NCBI RefSeq assembly: GCF_036013915.1 | Contig: NZ_CP107899.1 | Span: forward strand, 6,290,001-6,354,000 | Length of the DNA: 64,000 bases | From: Streptomyces sp. NBC_00464 | GTDB taxonomy: Bacteria; Actinomycetota; Actinomycetes; Streptomycetales; Streptomycetaceae | Direction of reading: 5' to 3' | Shown: positions 9,322 to 17,932 of the stretch, in pieces | Position numbering within the stretch: position 1 is the stretch's first letter | Layout of the letters: the number at the start of each line of letters is the position of its first letter | Program-made: the position numbers and the translations under genes | Notes under the pieces: generated by a model | The model's database searches: none | What the model was told of the DNA's origin: nothing | The model's input: only the letters and a program-made list of their open reading frames with translations

Positions 9322-10403
9322 AGGCCACCAAGGAGAGGGCGCGGACGGCGCGGACGAACGGGACCGCGCGGTCGGTGCGGGCCGTGCGGACGGCCGGTGG
9401 GTACTCGTTCCGGATGAACGTCCGGGCGTCCCTCGTCATCGTGCTGCTCGCCGTCGTGGCGGCGGGCGCGGCCGTCGTCCTCATCGGCAGCGGCGACTTC
9501 GCGATGACGCCGGGCGAGGTCGTCACCACGCTCTTCGGGCACGGCACCTTCCAGCAGGAGTTCATCGTCACGGACCTGCGCCTGCCGCGGGTGCTGGTCG
9601 GGCTCCTCGTCGGGGCGGCGCTCGGCGTCGGCGGCGCCGTCTTCCAGACCATCTCGCGCAACCCGCTCGGCAGCCCCGACGTGCTCGGCTTCGGCCAGGG
9701 CGCGACCGTGGGCGCGCTGACCGTGATCGTCCTCTTCCAGGGCGGCGCGGCCGCCGTCGCGGGCGGCGCGGTGGCCGGCGGCCTGCTGACCGGGGTCGCC
9801 GTCTACCTGCTGGCATGGAAGCGCGGGGTCCACGGATTCCGGCTCGTCCTGGTGGGCATCGGCGCGGCCGCCATGCTCACCGCCGCGACCCAGTACCTGA
9901 TCACCAAGGCCAACCTCGTCGACGCGACCCGTGCCGTCGTCTGGATGACGGGCTCGCTCGACGGCCGGGACTGGGCCCAGGTCTGGCCCCTGCTCGTGGT
10001 CTGCGGCGTGCTGCTCCCGCTGGTGTTCGGCCATGGGCCCGCCCTGCGGGTGATGGAGATGGGCGACGACGCGGCGTACGCGCTCGGGGTACGGGTCGAG
10101 CGCACCCGGCTCGTCCTGATGGGCTCCGCCGTGCTGCTCGTGGCTGTCGCCACGGCCGCCGCGGGACCGATCGCGTTCGTCTCGCTGAGCGCCCCGCAGC
10201 TGGCTCGGCGGCTCACCCGCTCCACCGGCCCCAACCTGGTGGCCGCGACCGTCATGGGAGCGGCGCTCCTCCTCGTCGCCGACTGGGTGTCGATGGAGGC
10301 CTTCGGCGACCGGCAACTGCCCGTCGGCGTGGTCACCGGGGTGCTCGGCGGCTGCTATCTGCTGTGGCTCCTGGTTTCCGAGCGCAAGGCGGGCCGCATA
10401 TGA
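9318..10403 (+). CDS. Iron-siderophore ABC transporter permease (FecCD family), second subunit
   Basis: The protein is 361 residues and paralogous to its neighbour. It has RLPRVLVGLLVGAALGVGGAVFQTISRNPLGSPDVLGFGQGA and the coupling motif GPIAFVSLSAPQLARRL. The first ~35 residues are basic and precede the first membrane segment. Start GTG 9318 overlaps the upstream stop, giving translational coupling. With the first permease it forms the heterodimeric membrane channel of the iron-siderophore importer. It overlaps the next in-frame ATG at 10400 by 4 bp. Confidence 0.92.
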   Translation: MKATKERARTARTNGTARSVRAVRTAGGYSFRMNVRASLVIVLLAVVAAGAAVVLIGSGDFAMTPGEVVTTLFGHGTFQQEFIVTDLRLPRVLVGLLVGAALGVGGAVFQTISRNPLGSPDVLGFGQGATVGALTVIVLFQGGAAAVAGGAVAGGLLTGVAVYLLAWKRGVHGFRLVLVGIGAAAMLTAATQYLITKANLVDATRAVVWMTGSLDGRDWAQVWPLLVVCGVLLPLVFGHGPALRVMEMGDDAAYALGVRVERTRLVLMGSAVLLVAVATAAAGPIAFVSLSAPQLARRLTRSTGPNLVAATVMGAALLLVADWVSMEAFGDRQLPVGVVTGVLGGCYLLWLLVSERKAGRI

Positions 10404-10492
10404 AAGCCGTCGCACAGGGCGCGGAGCGGTCGCCCGGCACCGATTCCGCCTCCCGACCCCTCACCGATCCGACCCACCCCCGGAGTACGACC

Positions 10493-11326
10493 ATGCAGCG
10501 CCTCACCGCGGACTCGGTGACCCTCGGCTACGACCAGCGGGTCATCGCGGAGAACCTCTCGGTCGAGATCCCCGACCACTCGTTCACCGTGATCGTCGGA
10601 CCCAACGCCTGCGGGAAGTCGACGCTGCTGCGGGCGCTCTCCCGGATGCTGAAACCGACCCGTGGCCGGGTGCTGCTGGACGGGGAGTCGATTCACGGCC
10701 TGCCCGCGAAGAAGGTCGCCAGGACGCTGGGGCTGCTGCCCCAGTCCTCGATCGCGCCGGAGGGCATCACCGTGGCGGATCTCGTGGCCCGGGGGCGCTA
10801 TCCGCACCAGGGGCTGCTGCGGCAGTGGTCGCCCGAGGACGAACGCATTGTCGAGGAATCGATGGCGTCGACCGGTGTCGGTGAGCTCGGCGATCGCTAT
10901 GTCGACGAATTGTCCGGCGGTCAGCGCCAGCGGGTCTGGATCGCGATGGCGCTCGCGCAGCAGACGCCTCTGCTGCTGCTCGACGAACCGACGACGTACC
11001 TCGACATCCAGCACCAGATCGACGTGCTCGACCTGTGTGCTGAGCTGCACGAGACACAGGGGCGCACGCTGGTGGCGGTCCTGCACGATCTGAACCACGC
11101 CGCGCGGTACGCCACGCACCTCATCGCCATGCGGGAGGGCGCGGTGATCGCGGAGGGCGCGCCCGGGGAGATCGTCACCGCGGAGCTGGTGGAGCGGGTG
11201 TTCGGGCTGCGGTGCCAGGTGATCTCCGATCCGGAGACGGGGACGCCGCTGGTGATTCCCGCTGCGCGGAAGCGCGGTGCGCGCGTTGCGGGGGCGGTGC
11301 CGGTGCCGGTGTCCGGGGGCGCGTGA
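10493..11326 (+). CDS. Iron-siderophore ABC transporter ATP-binding protein
   Basis: The protein is about 277 residues from ATG 10493, which has CGGAG 7 nt upstream. An alternative ATG at 10400, overlapping the permease stop, would add 31 unstructured residues. Walker A GPNACGKSTL, Q-loop LLPQSS, ABC signature LSGGQRQRVWIAMALAQQ, Walker B LLLLDEPTTYLD and the switch His in VLHDLNHAARYATH are all present. It matches the FepC/FecE type that energises ferric-siderophore uptake. It is the last gene of the iron-regulated operon and is followed directly by a palindromic repeat array that may act as terminator. Confidence 0.93.
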   Translation: MQRLTADSVTLGYDQRVIAENLSVEIPDHSFTVIVGPNACGKSTLLRALSRMLKPTRGRVLLDGESIHGLPAKKVARTLGLLPQSSIAPEGITVADLVARGRYPHQGLLRQWSPEDERIVEESMASTGVGELGDRYVDELSGGQRQRVWIAMALAQQTPLLLLDEPTTYLDIQHQIDVLDLCAELHETQGRTLVAVLHDLNHAARYATHLIAMREGAVIAEGAPGEIVTAELVERVFGLRCQVISDPETGTPLVIPAARKRGARVAGAVPVPVSGGA

Positions 11327-11340
11327 CCTTCGGCCACGCC

Positions 11341-11548
11341 TTGTCCTCAAGCGCCGGACGGGCTTGAAGGGTGTCCTCAAGCGCCGGACGGGCTTGAAGG
11401 GTGTCCTCAAGCGCCGGACGGGCTTGAAGGGTGTCCTCAAGCGCCGGACGGGCTTGAAAGGTGTCCGCAAGCGCCGGACCGGCTTGGTGGTGTCCTCAAG
11501 CGCCGGACGGGCTTGAAGGTGTTCTCAAGTGTCGGACGGGCTTGGTGT
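11341..11548. repeat. Seven tandem copies of a ~30-bp palindromic intergenic repeat
   Basis: The unit TGTCCTCAAGCGCCGGACGG/GCTTGAAGGG (30 bp) is repeated about seven times: four near-identical copies from 11341 to 11460, then three diverged copies to 11548. Each unit holds inverted arms TCAAGC...GCTTGA, so each can form a small hairpin. Single copies of this type are widespread between Streptomyces genes, often after stop codons. There are no spacers, so this is not CRISPR. It probably ends transcription from the iron operon and the convergent SCP2 gene. Confidence 0.9.
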
Positions 11549-11571
11549 GGTCGCCGGCCTCGATGGGGCGG

Positions 11572-11919
11572 CTACAGCAGCGATCTCAGCTTCAGCAGGT
11601 CGCGGAAGCCGGCCTCCAGGCGGACCCGGCCCGAGCCCCACGCCTTGGCGAAGTTCAGCTCACCGTCCACCATCGCCACCAGATCGTCGCCGGTCATCGC
11701 CAGCCGGATCTCCGCCTTCTCCCGGGGCGGCCCCTCGACCGTGTCCAGGACCTGGATCCGGCCGCCGGCGAGGCGTCCGGTGAACGTCACGTCGAGGTCC
11801 TTGATGTGGCAGCTGAGCGAACGGTCGAGCGCCGCCGCACCGCGCACGTCGCCGTCGGCCCCCGCGAGGTTGTCGGAAAGTCTGTCGAGTGCGCTGCGGC
11901 ACTCCGTCATGGTCGCCAT
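11572..11919 (-). CDS. SCP2 sterol-binding domain protein
   Basis: The protein is 115 residues, a stand-alone SCP2-like domain. The pattern LSCHIKDLDVTFTGRLAGG, EIRLAMTGDDLVAMVDGELNFAKAWGSGRVRLEAGFRDLLKLRSLL matches the C-terminal half of that fold (the GSGRVRLEG-like strand is characteristic). SCP2 domains bind lipids or hydrophobic ligands; the ligand here is unknown. ATG 11919 is used; an ATG three codons on is also possible. It is convergent with the repeat array and divergent from the small hypothetical gene that leads to tlyA. Confidence 0.8.
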   Translation of the reverse strand: MATMTECRSALDRLSDNLAGADGDVRGAAALDRSLSCHIKDLDVTFTGRLAGGRIQVLDTVEGPPREKAEIRLAMTGDDLVAMVDGELNFAKAWGSGRVRLEAGFRDLLKLRSLL

Positions 11920-11962
11920 CGCGACCGACGTTACCGCAGCCCTTCGCGGTAGCGTTTCCCGT

Positions 11963-12292
11963 ATGAGCGACTCGATGCCGGGGCCGGACACGGCCGCCGG
12001 AACCGCGCCCGGCGAGATCCCGCAGGACGTACCGCAGGAGCCGTCCGCCGCGGTGTCGCACGAGCCTGCCGGTCCGGCGCCCCTCGGTGTCGTACGCACG
12101 CCCACGGGCAACGCCGACGTGGACGCGCGCCTGGAGCGGCTGGCCGATGCGGACCACCTCCCGGCGGACGGACACATCGAGGTGTACGAGGATGTACACC
12201 GTGGCCTGCGCGAATCGCTGACCGCGCTGGATGCCAGGCCCGCACCCGCACCGGTACCCGCACCGATGCCCTCGTACGACAACAGGAGCTGA
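11963..12292 (+). CDS. Conserved hypothetical protein upstream of tlyA
   Basis: The protein is 109 residues. The first ~45 residues are Pro/Ala/Glu-rich and disordered. A conserved-looking core follows at ~45-90 (TPTGNADVDARLERLADADHLPADGHIEVYEDVHRGLRESLTALD), probably helical, then a Pro-rich tail. I do not recognise a family with known function; a protein of this kind regularly precedes tlyA in Streptomyces, as far as I recall. It is 7 nt upstream of tlyA and likely cotranscribed with it. Confidence 0.75.
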   Translation: MSDSMPGPDTAAGTAPGEIPQDVPQEPSAAVSHEPAGPAPLGVVRTPTGNADVDARLERLADADHLPADGHIEVYEDVHRGLRESLTALDARPAPAPVPAPMPSYDNRS

Positions 12293-12299
12293 ACCGAAC

Positions 12300-13115
12300 G
12301 TGGCAGGAGTGGCCCGTCGCCGCCTCGACGCCGAGCTGGTACGCCGAAAGCTCGCCCGCTCACGCGAGCATGCGAGCCAGCTGATCGCCGCAGGACGGGT
12401 GACCGTCGGCGGCAACACCGCGACCAAACCGGCCACCCAGGTCGAGACGAGCGCCGCCCTCGTCGTCACCAAGGACGACAGCGACCCCGAGTACGTCTCG
12501 CGAGGCGGCCACAAGCTGGCGGGCGCCCTCGCCGCCTTCGTCCCCCTCGGGCTGGAGGTGGAAGGACGGCGGGCCCTGGACGCCGGGGCGTCGACCGGCG
12601 GGTTCACCGATGTGCTGCTGCGCGCCGGAGCCGCCCGCGTCCTCGCCGTGGACGTCGGTTACGGGCAGCTCGCCTGGTCGCTCCAGTCCGATGAACGCGT
12701 CATCGTCAAGGACCGTACCAACGTGCGGGAACTGACCCTGGACGCGATCGACGGCGAGCCGGTGGACCTGGTGGTGGGCGATCTTTCGTTCATCCCGCTC
12801 GGTCTGGTGCTGCCCGCCCTGGCGCGCTGCGCCGCCCCCGACGCGGACCTGGTCCTCATGGTCAAGCCGCAGTTCGAGGTCGGCAAGGAGCGCCTCGGCA
12901 GCGGCGGAGTGGTGCGAAGCCCGGAGCTGCGCGCCGAAGCGGTACGGGAGGTGGCCCGCCGGGCCTGGGCGCTGGGCCTGGGCGTGCGGGGTGTGACGGC
13001 GAGCCCGTTGCCCGGGCCGTCGGGGAATGTCGAGTACTTTCTGTGGCTGCGGGCCGGAGCACCTGAACTGGATCCCGCGGATGTCGACCGTGCAGTGGCG
13101 GAGGGGCCTCGTTGA
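12300..13115 (+). CDS. tlyA: TlyA family rRNA (cytidine-2'-O)-methyltransferase
   Basis: The protein is 271 residues. An N-terminal S4 RNA-binding domain (RRLDAELVRRKLARSREHA, GRVTVGG) is followed by an FtsJ-type methyltransferase fold with SAM motif DAGASTGGFTDVLLRAGA near residue 95, VGDLSFIPL, and MVKPQFEVGKERLGSGGVVRS. TlyA methylates 2'-OH of cytidines in 16S and 23S rRNA; loss gives capreomycin/viomycin resistance in mycobacteria. GTG 12300 has AGGAG 11 nt upstream; another GTG lies 9 nt further. The stop overlaps the start of nadK. Confidence 0.92.
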   Translation: MAGVARRRLDAELVRRKLARSREHASQLIAAGRVTVGGNTATKPATQVETSAALVVTKDDSDPEYVSRGGHKLAGALAAFVPLGLEVEGRRALDAGASTGGFTDVLLRAGAARVLAVDVGYGQLAWSLQSDERVIVKDRTNVRELTLDAIDGEPVDLVVGDLSFIPLGLVLPALARCAAPDADLVLMVKPQFEVGKERLGSGGVVRSPELRAEAVREVARRAWALGLGVRGVTASPLPGPSGNVEYFLWLRAGAPELDPADVDRAVAEGPR

Positions 13116-14017
13116 CGACGAATACGGCACGAACAGTCTTTCTTTTGGCGCACACCGGCCGGCCGGCCGCGATCCGCAGTGCCGAGCTCGTCGTCCAGGG
13201 GCTGCTCCGCAGCGGCCTGGGCGTGCGGGTCCTGGCCCATGAGGCGGCCGATCTGCCGCTGCCGCCGTCCGTCGAGACGGTCACCGATGCCACACCCGAG
13301 GCGGTCGACGGCTGTGAGCTCCTGATCGTCCTCGGCGGCGACGGGACGCTGCTGCGGGGTGCGGAGCTCTCGCGCGCCTCCGGGGTCCCGATGCTGGGCG
13401 TCAACCTCGGCCGGGTCGGCTTCCTCGCCGAGGCCGAGCGCGACGACCTCGACAAGGTCGTCGACCGGGTCGTCACCCGGGCGTACACCGTCGAGGAGCG
13501 CATGACGATCGACGTCCTGGTGCACAGCAACGGCGACATCGTCCACCGGGACTGGGCGCTCAACGAGGCGGCCGTGCAGAAGGTGTCGCCCGAACGGATG
13601 CTGGAGGTCGTGCTGGAGATCGACGGCCGGCCGGTCACCGGGTTCGGCTGCGACGGCATCGTGTGCGCGACGCCCACCGGCTCGACCGCGTACGCCTTCT
13701 CGGCCGGCGGGCCCGTCGTGTGGCCCGAGGTCGAGGCGCTGCTGATGGTCCCGATCAGCGCCCACGCCCTGTTCGCCAAGCCGCTGGTGACCTCGCCGAC
13801 CTCGGTGCTGGCCGTCGAGGTCCAGCCGCACACCCCGCACGGGGTGCTGTGGTGCGACGGGCGCAGGACCGTCGAGCTGCCCGCCGGCGCACGCGTCGAG
13901 GTGCGGCGCGGCGCCGTGCCCGTACGGCTGGCGCGGCTGCACCAGGCCTCGTTCACGGACCGGCTGGTGGCCAAGTTCGCGCTGCCGGTGTCGGGGTGGC
14001 GGGGCGCACCGCACTGA
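13112..14017 (+). CDS. nadK: NAD kinase
   Basis: The protein is 301 residues, typical for bacterial NAD kinase (EC 2.7.1.23), which makes NADP+ from NAD+ with ATP. Seen motifs: GGDGTLLRGAEL (the GGDGT ATP site), NLGRVGFLAE, and DGIVCATPTGSTAYAFSAGGPVV. The start is TTG 13112, overlapping the tlyA stop (TTGA) with GAGGGG 4 nt upstream; this rare start codon and overlap suggest translational coupling. The tlyA-nadK-recN order is widely conserved in actinobacteria. Confidence 0.95.
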   Translation: MTTNTARTVFLLAHTGRPAAIRSAELVVQGLLRSGLGVRVLAHEAADLPLPPSVETVTDATPEAVDGCELLIVLGGDGTLLRGAELSRASGVPMLGVNLGRVGFLAEAERDDLDKVVDRVVTRAYTVEERMTIDVLVHSNGDIVHRDWALNEAAVQKVSPERMLEVVLEIDGRPVTGFGCDGIVCATPTGSTAYAFSAGGPVVWPEVEALLMVPISAHALFAKPLVTSPTSVLAVEVQPHTPHGVLWCDGRRTVELPAGARVEVRRGAVPVRLARLHQASFTDRLVAKFALPVSGWRGAPH

Positions 14018-14099
14018 CCCCCGGGGGGCTGTCGGAGCGGTGGATCCGGCGCTCCGACCGTGACCCGTGTGCGCGCGGGCCACGAAACCTCGTATGGTC

Positions 14100-15845
14100 A
14101 TGTCCGTGTTGGAGGAGATGCGGATACGGTCGCTCGGAGTCATCGACGACGCGGTGGTGGAACTGTCACCCGGTTTCACCGCGGTGACCGGTGAGACCGG
14201 CGCGGGCAAGACCATGGTCGTCACCAGCCTGGGGCTGCTGCTCGGCGGACGTGCCGACCCCGCCCTCGTGCGGATCGGTGCGAAGGCCGCTGTCGTCGAG
14301 GGCCGGATCACGGTGGCCGAGGGCGACGCGGTGGCGTTGCGGGCCGAGGAGGCCGGGGCCGAGATCGAGGACGGTGCGCTGCTCATCAGCCGTACCGTTT
14401 CCGCGGAGGGGCGCTCCCGGGCCCATCTCGGCGGCAGATCCGTGCCGGTGGGAGTGCTGGCCGAACTCGCCGACGAACTCGTCGCCGTGCACGGCCAGAC
14501 CGACCAGCAGGGGCTGCTCAAGCCGGCCCGGCAGCGGCAGGCCCTGGACCGGTACGCGGGCGACGGCGTCTCCAAGCCCCATGCCAAGTACGAGGCTGCC
14601 TACCGGCGGCTGCGCGAGGTCGCCGGTGAGCTCGACGAGCTGACCACGCGCGCCCGGGAACGCGCCCAGGAAGCCGATCTGCTGCGTTTCGGGCTGAACG
14701 AGATCGCCGCGGTCGAGCCGCTTCCCGGCGAGGACACCGAGCTCGCCGCCGAGGCGCAGCGCCTCGGCCACGCCGACGCGCTGGCCTCCGCCGCCGCCCT
14801 CGCGCACACCGCGCTGGCGGGCAACCCCGAGGACCAGGAGGCTGTCGACGCGACGACCGTCGTCGCGGCCGCCCGGCAGGCGCTGGACGGGGTGCGCGCC
14901 CACGACCCGGCGCTCGCCGCGCTCGCCGACCGGGTCGGTGAGATCTCCATCCTGCTCGCCGATGTCTCGGGTGAACTGTCCGGGTACGCCGACCAGCTGG
15001 ACTCCGATCCGCTGCGGCTCGCCGCGGTCGAGGAGCGCCGCGCCGCGCTCACCGCACTCACCCGCAAGTACGGAGTGGACATCACCGCCGTGCTGGCCTG
15101 GGCCGAGGACGGGGTGGCCCGGCTGACCGAGCTGGAGGGCGACGACGACCGGATCGGTGAGCTGACCGCGGAGCGGGACGCGCTGCGTTCCGAACTCTCC
15201 GGCCTCGGCCAGGCGTTGACGGATGCCCGGACGTCGGCTGCCGCGCTCTTCGCCGAAGCGGTGACGGCGGAACTCGCCTCCCTCGCCATGCCGCACGCCC
15301 GCGTCTCCTTCGACATCCGGCAGACCGACGCGGCGGACGAGGCGTCCGGCATCGAGATCGACGGACGCAATGTGGCCTACGGGCCGTCCGGCGCCGACGA
15401 GGTCGAACTCCTGCTGGCCCCGCACCCCGGCGCCCAGCCCCGCCCGATCGCCAAGGGCGCGTCGGGCGGTGAGCTGTCCCGGGTGATGCTCGCCGTCGAG
15501 GTGGTCTTCGCCGGCTCCGACCCCGTACCCACCTACCTCTTCGACGAGGTCGACGCGGGCGTCGGCGGCAAGGCGGCCGTCGAGGTCGGCCGGCGGCTGG
15601 CGAAGCTCGCCAGGTCGGCCCAGGTCGTGGTCGTCACCCACCTGCCCCAGGTGGCCGCGTTCGCCGACCGGCAGCTGCTGGTCGAGAAGACCGTGGACGG
15701 CTCGGTGACCAGGAGCGGTGTCACGGTCCTGGAGGGCGAGGACCGGGTGCGGGAGCTGTCGCGGATGCTCGCGGGCCAGGAGGACTCCGAGACGGCCCGG
15801 GCACACGCGGAGGAACTGCTGGCCACGGCACGGGCGGACAGCTGA
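14100..15845 (+). CDS. recN: DNA repair protein RecN
   Basis: The protein is about 581 residues, an SMC-like ATPase that tethers DNA at double-strand breaks. Walker A GETGAGKTMVV is near residue 32, a coiled coil spans ~160-380, and the C-terminal ABC signature GASGGELSRVMLAVEVVF with Walker B TYLFDEVDAGVGGKAAVEVG is intact. Start is uncertain: ATG 14094, ATG 14100, GTG 14106 and ATG 14118 are all in frame. GGAGGAG is right against the last, so I prefer 14100 or 14106. It follows nadK by ~80 bp; I see no clear LexA box in that gap. Confidence 0.93.
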   Translation: MSVLEEMRIRSLGVIDDAVVELSPGFTAVTGETGAGKTMVVTSLGLLLGGRADPALVRIGAKAAVVEGRITVAEGDAVALRAEEAGAEIEDGALLISRTVSAEGRSRAHLGGRSVPVGVLAELADELVAVHGQTDQQGLLKPARQRQALDRYAGDGVSKPHAKYEAAYRRLREVAGELDELTTRARERAQEADLLRFGLNEIAAVEPLPGEDTELAAEAQRLGHADALASAAALAHTALAGNPEDQEAVDATTVVAAARQALDGVRAHDPALAALADRVGEISILLADVSGELSGYADQLDSDPLRLAAVEERRAALTALTRKYGVDITAVLAWAEDGVARLTELEGDDDRIGELTAERDALRSELSGLGQALTDARTSAAALFAEAVTAELASLAMPHARVSFDIRQTDAADEASGIEIDGRNVAYGPSGADEVELLLAPHPGAQPRPIAKGASGGELSRVMLAVEVVFAGSDPVPTYLFDEVDAGVGGKAAVEVGRRLAKLARSAQVVVVTHLPQVAAFADRQLLVEKTVDGSVTRSGVTVLEGEDRVRELSRMLAGQEDSETARAHAEELLATARADS

Positions 15846-15852
15846 CCGTGCC

Positions 15853-16635
15853 GTGTTGCTGACAAGGAGGCGCCGGCGCGGCCCGGCGGCGGTCGGGGCG
15901 GCAACGGCCACTGCCGCACTGGTGGCGGCAGGCGTGTACCGGGTGCTGCGGGCGCGGCCCAGGCCGTCCTGGCAGCGCACCAATCACGCGGGCCGCACCG
16001 TGGACCTGTACGCGGGCCCGGCCGTCGCCCTGGGAACCGCTGCCGGAATCGCCGCCCTGCCTCTGCCGCCCCGCACCCGGTACGCGGCCGTGCTCGCCGT
16101 GACGGCCGCCGCGGGCTGCGGTGCCTACGACGACCTTGCCGCCGCAGACGACCCGCGTCGCGGATTCCGCGCCCATCTGACCGCGCTCCGGCACGGTGAG
16201 GTGACCAGTGGGACGGTGAAACTCCTCGGCATCGGCGCCGCGGGACTCGCCGTCGGCGCACTGCTCGCGAACCGCCCCGTCGACCGCCTTCTCGGCGGGG
16301 TCGTCGTCGCCGGAACCGCCCACCTCGTCAACCTGGCCGACGTACGCCCCGGAGCCGCTGTCGCCACCGTGCTCGCTCTCGGCGCCCCTTGTGCGGCCGG
16401 AGGGCCGCTCGCCGCCGCGCCCATGGCGGCCGCACTGGCGCTCGCCCCGGCCGATCTGGGGGAGCGGACCATGCTGGGGGACGCCGGGGCGCACGCCCTG
16501 GGCGCCGCCCTCGGTGTCGCCGTCGTCGCCGGAGCCGGGCGGGCCGGACTCGTCGCCCCTGCGGCGGGGATCGTCGTGGCTACGGTGTACGGCGACCGCG
16601 TCACCCGGCTTGCCGAGGCGCTCTTCACGCGCTGA
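15853..16635 (+). CDS. Polytopic membrane protein, diverged MraY/WecA-like (glycosyl transferase 4 superfamily)
   Basis: The protein is about 260 residues with eight or more membrane segments. Features recall the polyprenyl-phosphate sugar-1-phosphate transferase family: NHAGRTVDLYAGPAVALG (like KTPTMGGI), CGAYDDLAAAD (like GFIDD), RGFRAHLTALRHGEVTSGTVKLLGIG, HLVNLADVRPG (like NLTDGLDG) and MLGDAGAHALGAALG (like GDTGSLALGG). It is shorter than true MraY (~360 residues) and the catalytic Asp cluster is only partly kept. GTG 15853 lies 7 nt after recN. A GT4 glycosyltransferase follows, so a role in a lipid-linked sugar pathway is possible. The family call is inference. Confidence 0.65.
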   Translation: MLLTRRRRRGPAAVGAATATAALVAAGVYRVLRARPRPSWQRTNHAGRTVDLYAGPAVALGTAAGIAALPLPPRTRYAAVLAVTAAAGCGAYDDLAAADDPRRGFRAHLTALRHGEVTSGTVKLLGIGAAGLAVGALLANRPVDRLLGGVVVAGTAHLVNLADVRPGAAVATVLALGAPCAAGGPLAAAPMAAALALAPADLGERTMLGDAGAHALGAALGVAVVAGAGRAGLVAPAAGIVVATVYGDRVTRLAEALFTR

Positions 16636-16823
16636 TCCCGAATCGGATCCGGCCGGAATTCACCCGTGCGGGTGATGCGCCACGCCCGGTATGTCGCGGT
16701 GCGCACCGGCGTAACGGCTCGGCCGTGCCGGAACGTGCGTACGGACTGGCATCCTTGGCGGTGTACTTACGGCCGTCGGGTGACGCCGTTACCCCGCATC
16801 GGGAGCCCCGGGAGCCATTCAAC

Positions 16824-17921
16824 GTGTCACAGCTGCGTACGGTCCAAGTGCTGGGCGGCGGCAGCGCGGGCAGCAGCGCCCATGTCGGATCGCTGGCCGC
16901 CGGACTGGTCGCGCGAGGCGTGCAGGTCACCGTCTGCGCGCCCGCGGCACTGGAGCGCGCCTACGAATTCTCCACCACGGGGGCCCGTTTCGTGCCCGTG
17001 CCGCGGCGCAGTGACCCCGCCGCCGTCGCCGCGCTGCGCGCCGCCTGCGAAGGTGCCGACGTCGTGCACGCGCACGGACTGCACGCCGCCGTGCGGGCCG
17101 CCCTGGCGCTCGGCGGACGGCCGGTCCCGCTGGTCATGACCTGGCACACCCGGGCCCACGCCGAGGGCGCGCGCCGCCGGCTGCTGCACCTGCTGGAGCG
17201 ACGGGCCGCCCGTGCGGCGTCGGTTGTGCTCGGCGCGTCGTCGGACCTGGTCGACCGGGCCCGGAGCCGCGGCGCGCGTGACGCCCGCCTCGCGCCCGTG
17301 GCCGTTCCCGCGCCATGTGTCCCCGTGCCGGTGACCGACGGCAAGGTGCGGGCCGAACTCGGTGCGGTGGAAAGGCCGTTGATTGTCGCGGTGGGAAGTC
17401 TCGTACCGCATCACGGGTACGGCACGCTGCTCGACGCGGCACGGATGTGGCGCCGGCTCGACCCGGTACCCCTGCTGGTCGTGGCGGGCGAGGGGCGGGA
17501 ACGGGCGGCGCTGCGGCGCCGGATCAAGGCCGAGGACCTGCCCGTCTCGCTGATCGGCAGCCGTACCGACATTCCCGAACTGCTGGCCGCCGCCGACCTG
17601 GTCGTGCTGCCCAGTCGCTGGGAGGCGCGTTCGGTGCTGGCCCAGGAGGCGTTGCGGATCGGCGTGCCGCTGGTCGCGACCGCGGTCGGCGGAGTGCCCG
17701 AACTCGTGGGTGACGCGGCGGAACTGGTGCCGTACGCCAACGCGGAGGCGCTCGCCCGGGCCGTCGCCCGGCTGCTCGGCGATCCGGCGGAACGGGAGCG
17801 GCTGGCCGCTGCCGGGCCCCGGCAGGCGGCGAATTGGCCGACCGAGGACGACACGATCGCCCAAGTGCTCTGCGTGTACGACGAGTTGGTGCAGCCGCGC
17901 GCGGCGGCCCGCACCCGCTGA
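16824..17921 (+). CDS. Family 4 glycosyltransferase (GT-B fold)
   Basis: The protein is about 365 residues. The N-terminal half starts with TVQVLGGGSAGSSAHVGSLAAGLVARGVQVTVCAP, the glycine-rich acceptor domain of GT4 enzymes. The C-terminal half has the nucleotide-sugar domain: VAVGSLVPHHGYGTLLDAA and LPSRWEARSVLAQEALRIGVPLVATAVGGVPELV, carrying the EX7E motif. It transfers a sugar from a nucleotide or lipid donor in the cytoplasm; donor and acceptor are unknown. GTG 16824 has GGGAG ~10 nt upstream; an upstream GTG near 16761 would add ~20 residues. It is convergent with the PucR gene. Confidence 0.88.
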   Translation: MSQLRTVQVLGGGSAGSSAHVGSLAAGLVARGVQVTVCAPAALERAYEFSTTGARFVPVPRRSDPAAVAALRAACEGADVVHAHGLHAAVRAALALGGRPVPLVMTWHTRAHAEGARRRLLHLLERRAARAASVVLGASSDLVDRARSRGARDARLAPVAVPAPCVPVPVTDGKVRAELGAVERPLIVAVGSLVPHHGYGTLLDAARMWRRLDPVPLLVVAGEGRERAALRRRIKAEDLPVSLIGSRTDIPELLAAADLVVLPSRWEARSVLAQEALRIGVPLVATAVGGVPELVGDAAELVPYANAEALARAVARLLGDPAERERLAAAGPRQAANWPTEDDTIAQVLCVYDELVQPRAAARTR

Positions 17922-17932
17922 GGCGCCGCCGG

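Noticed and set aside
11341..11548. CRISPR array
   Set aside because: The copies abut without spacers and no cas gene is near; it is a tandem intergenic repeat.
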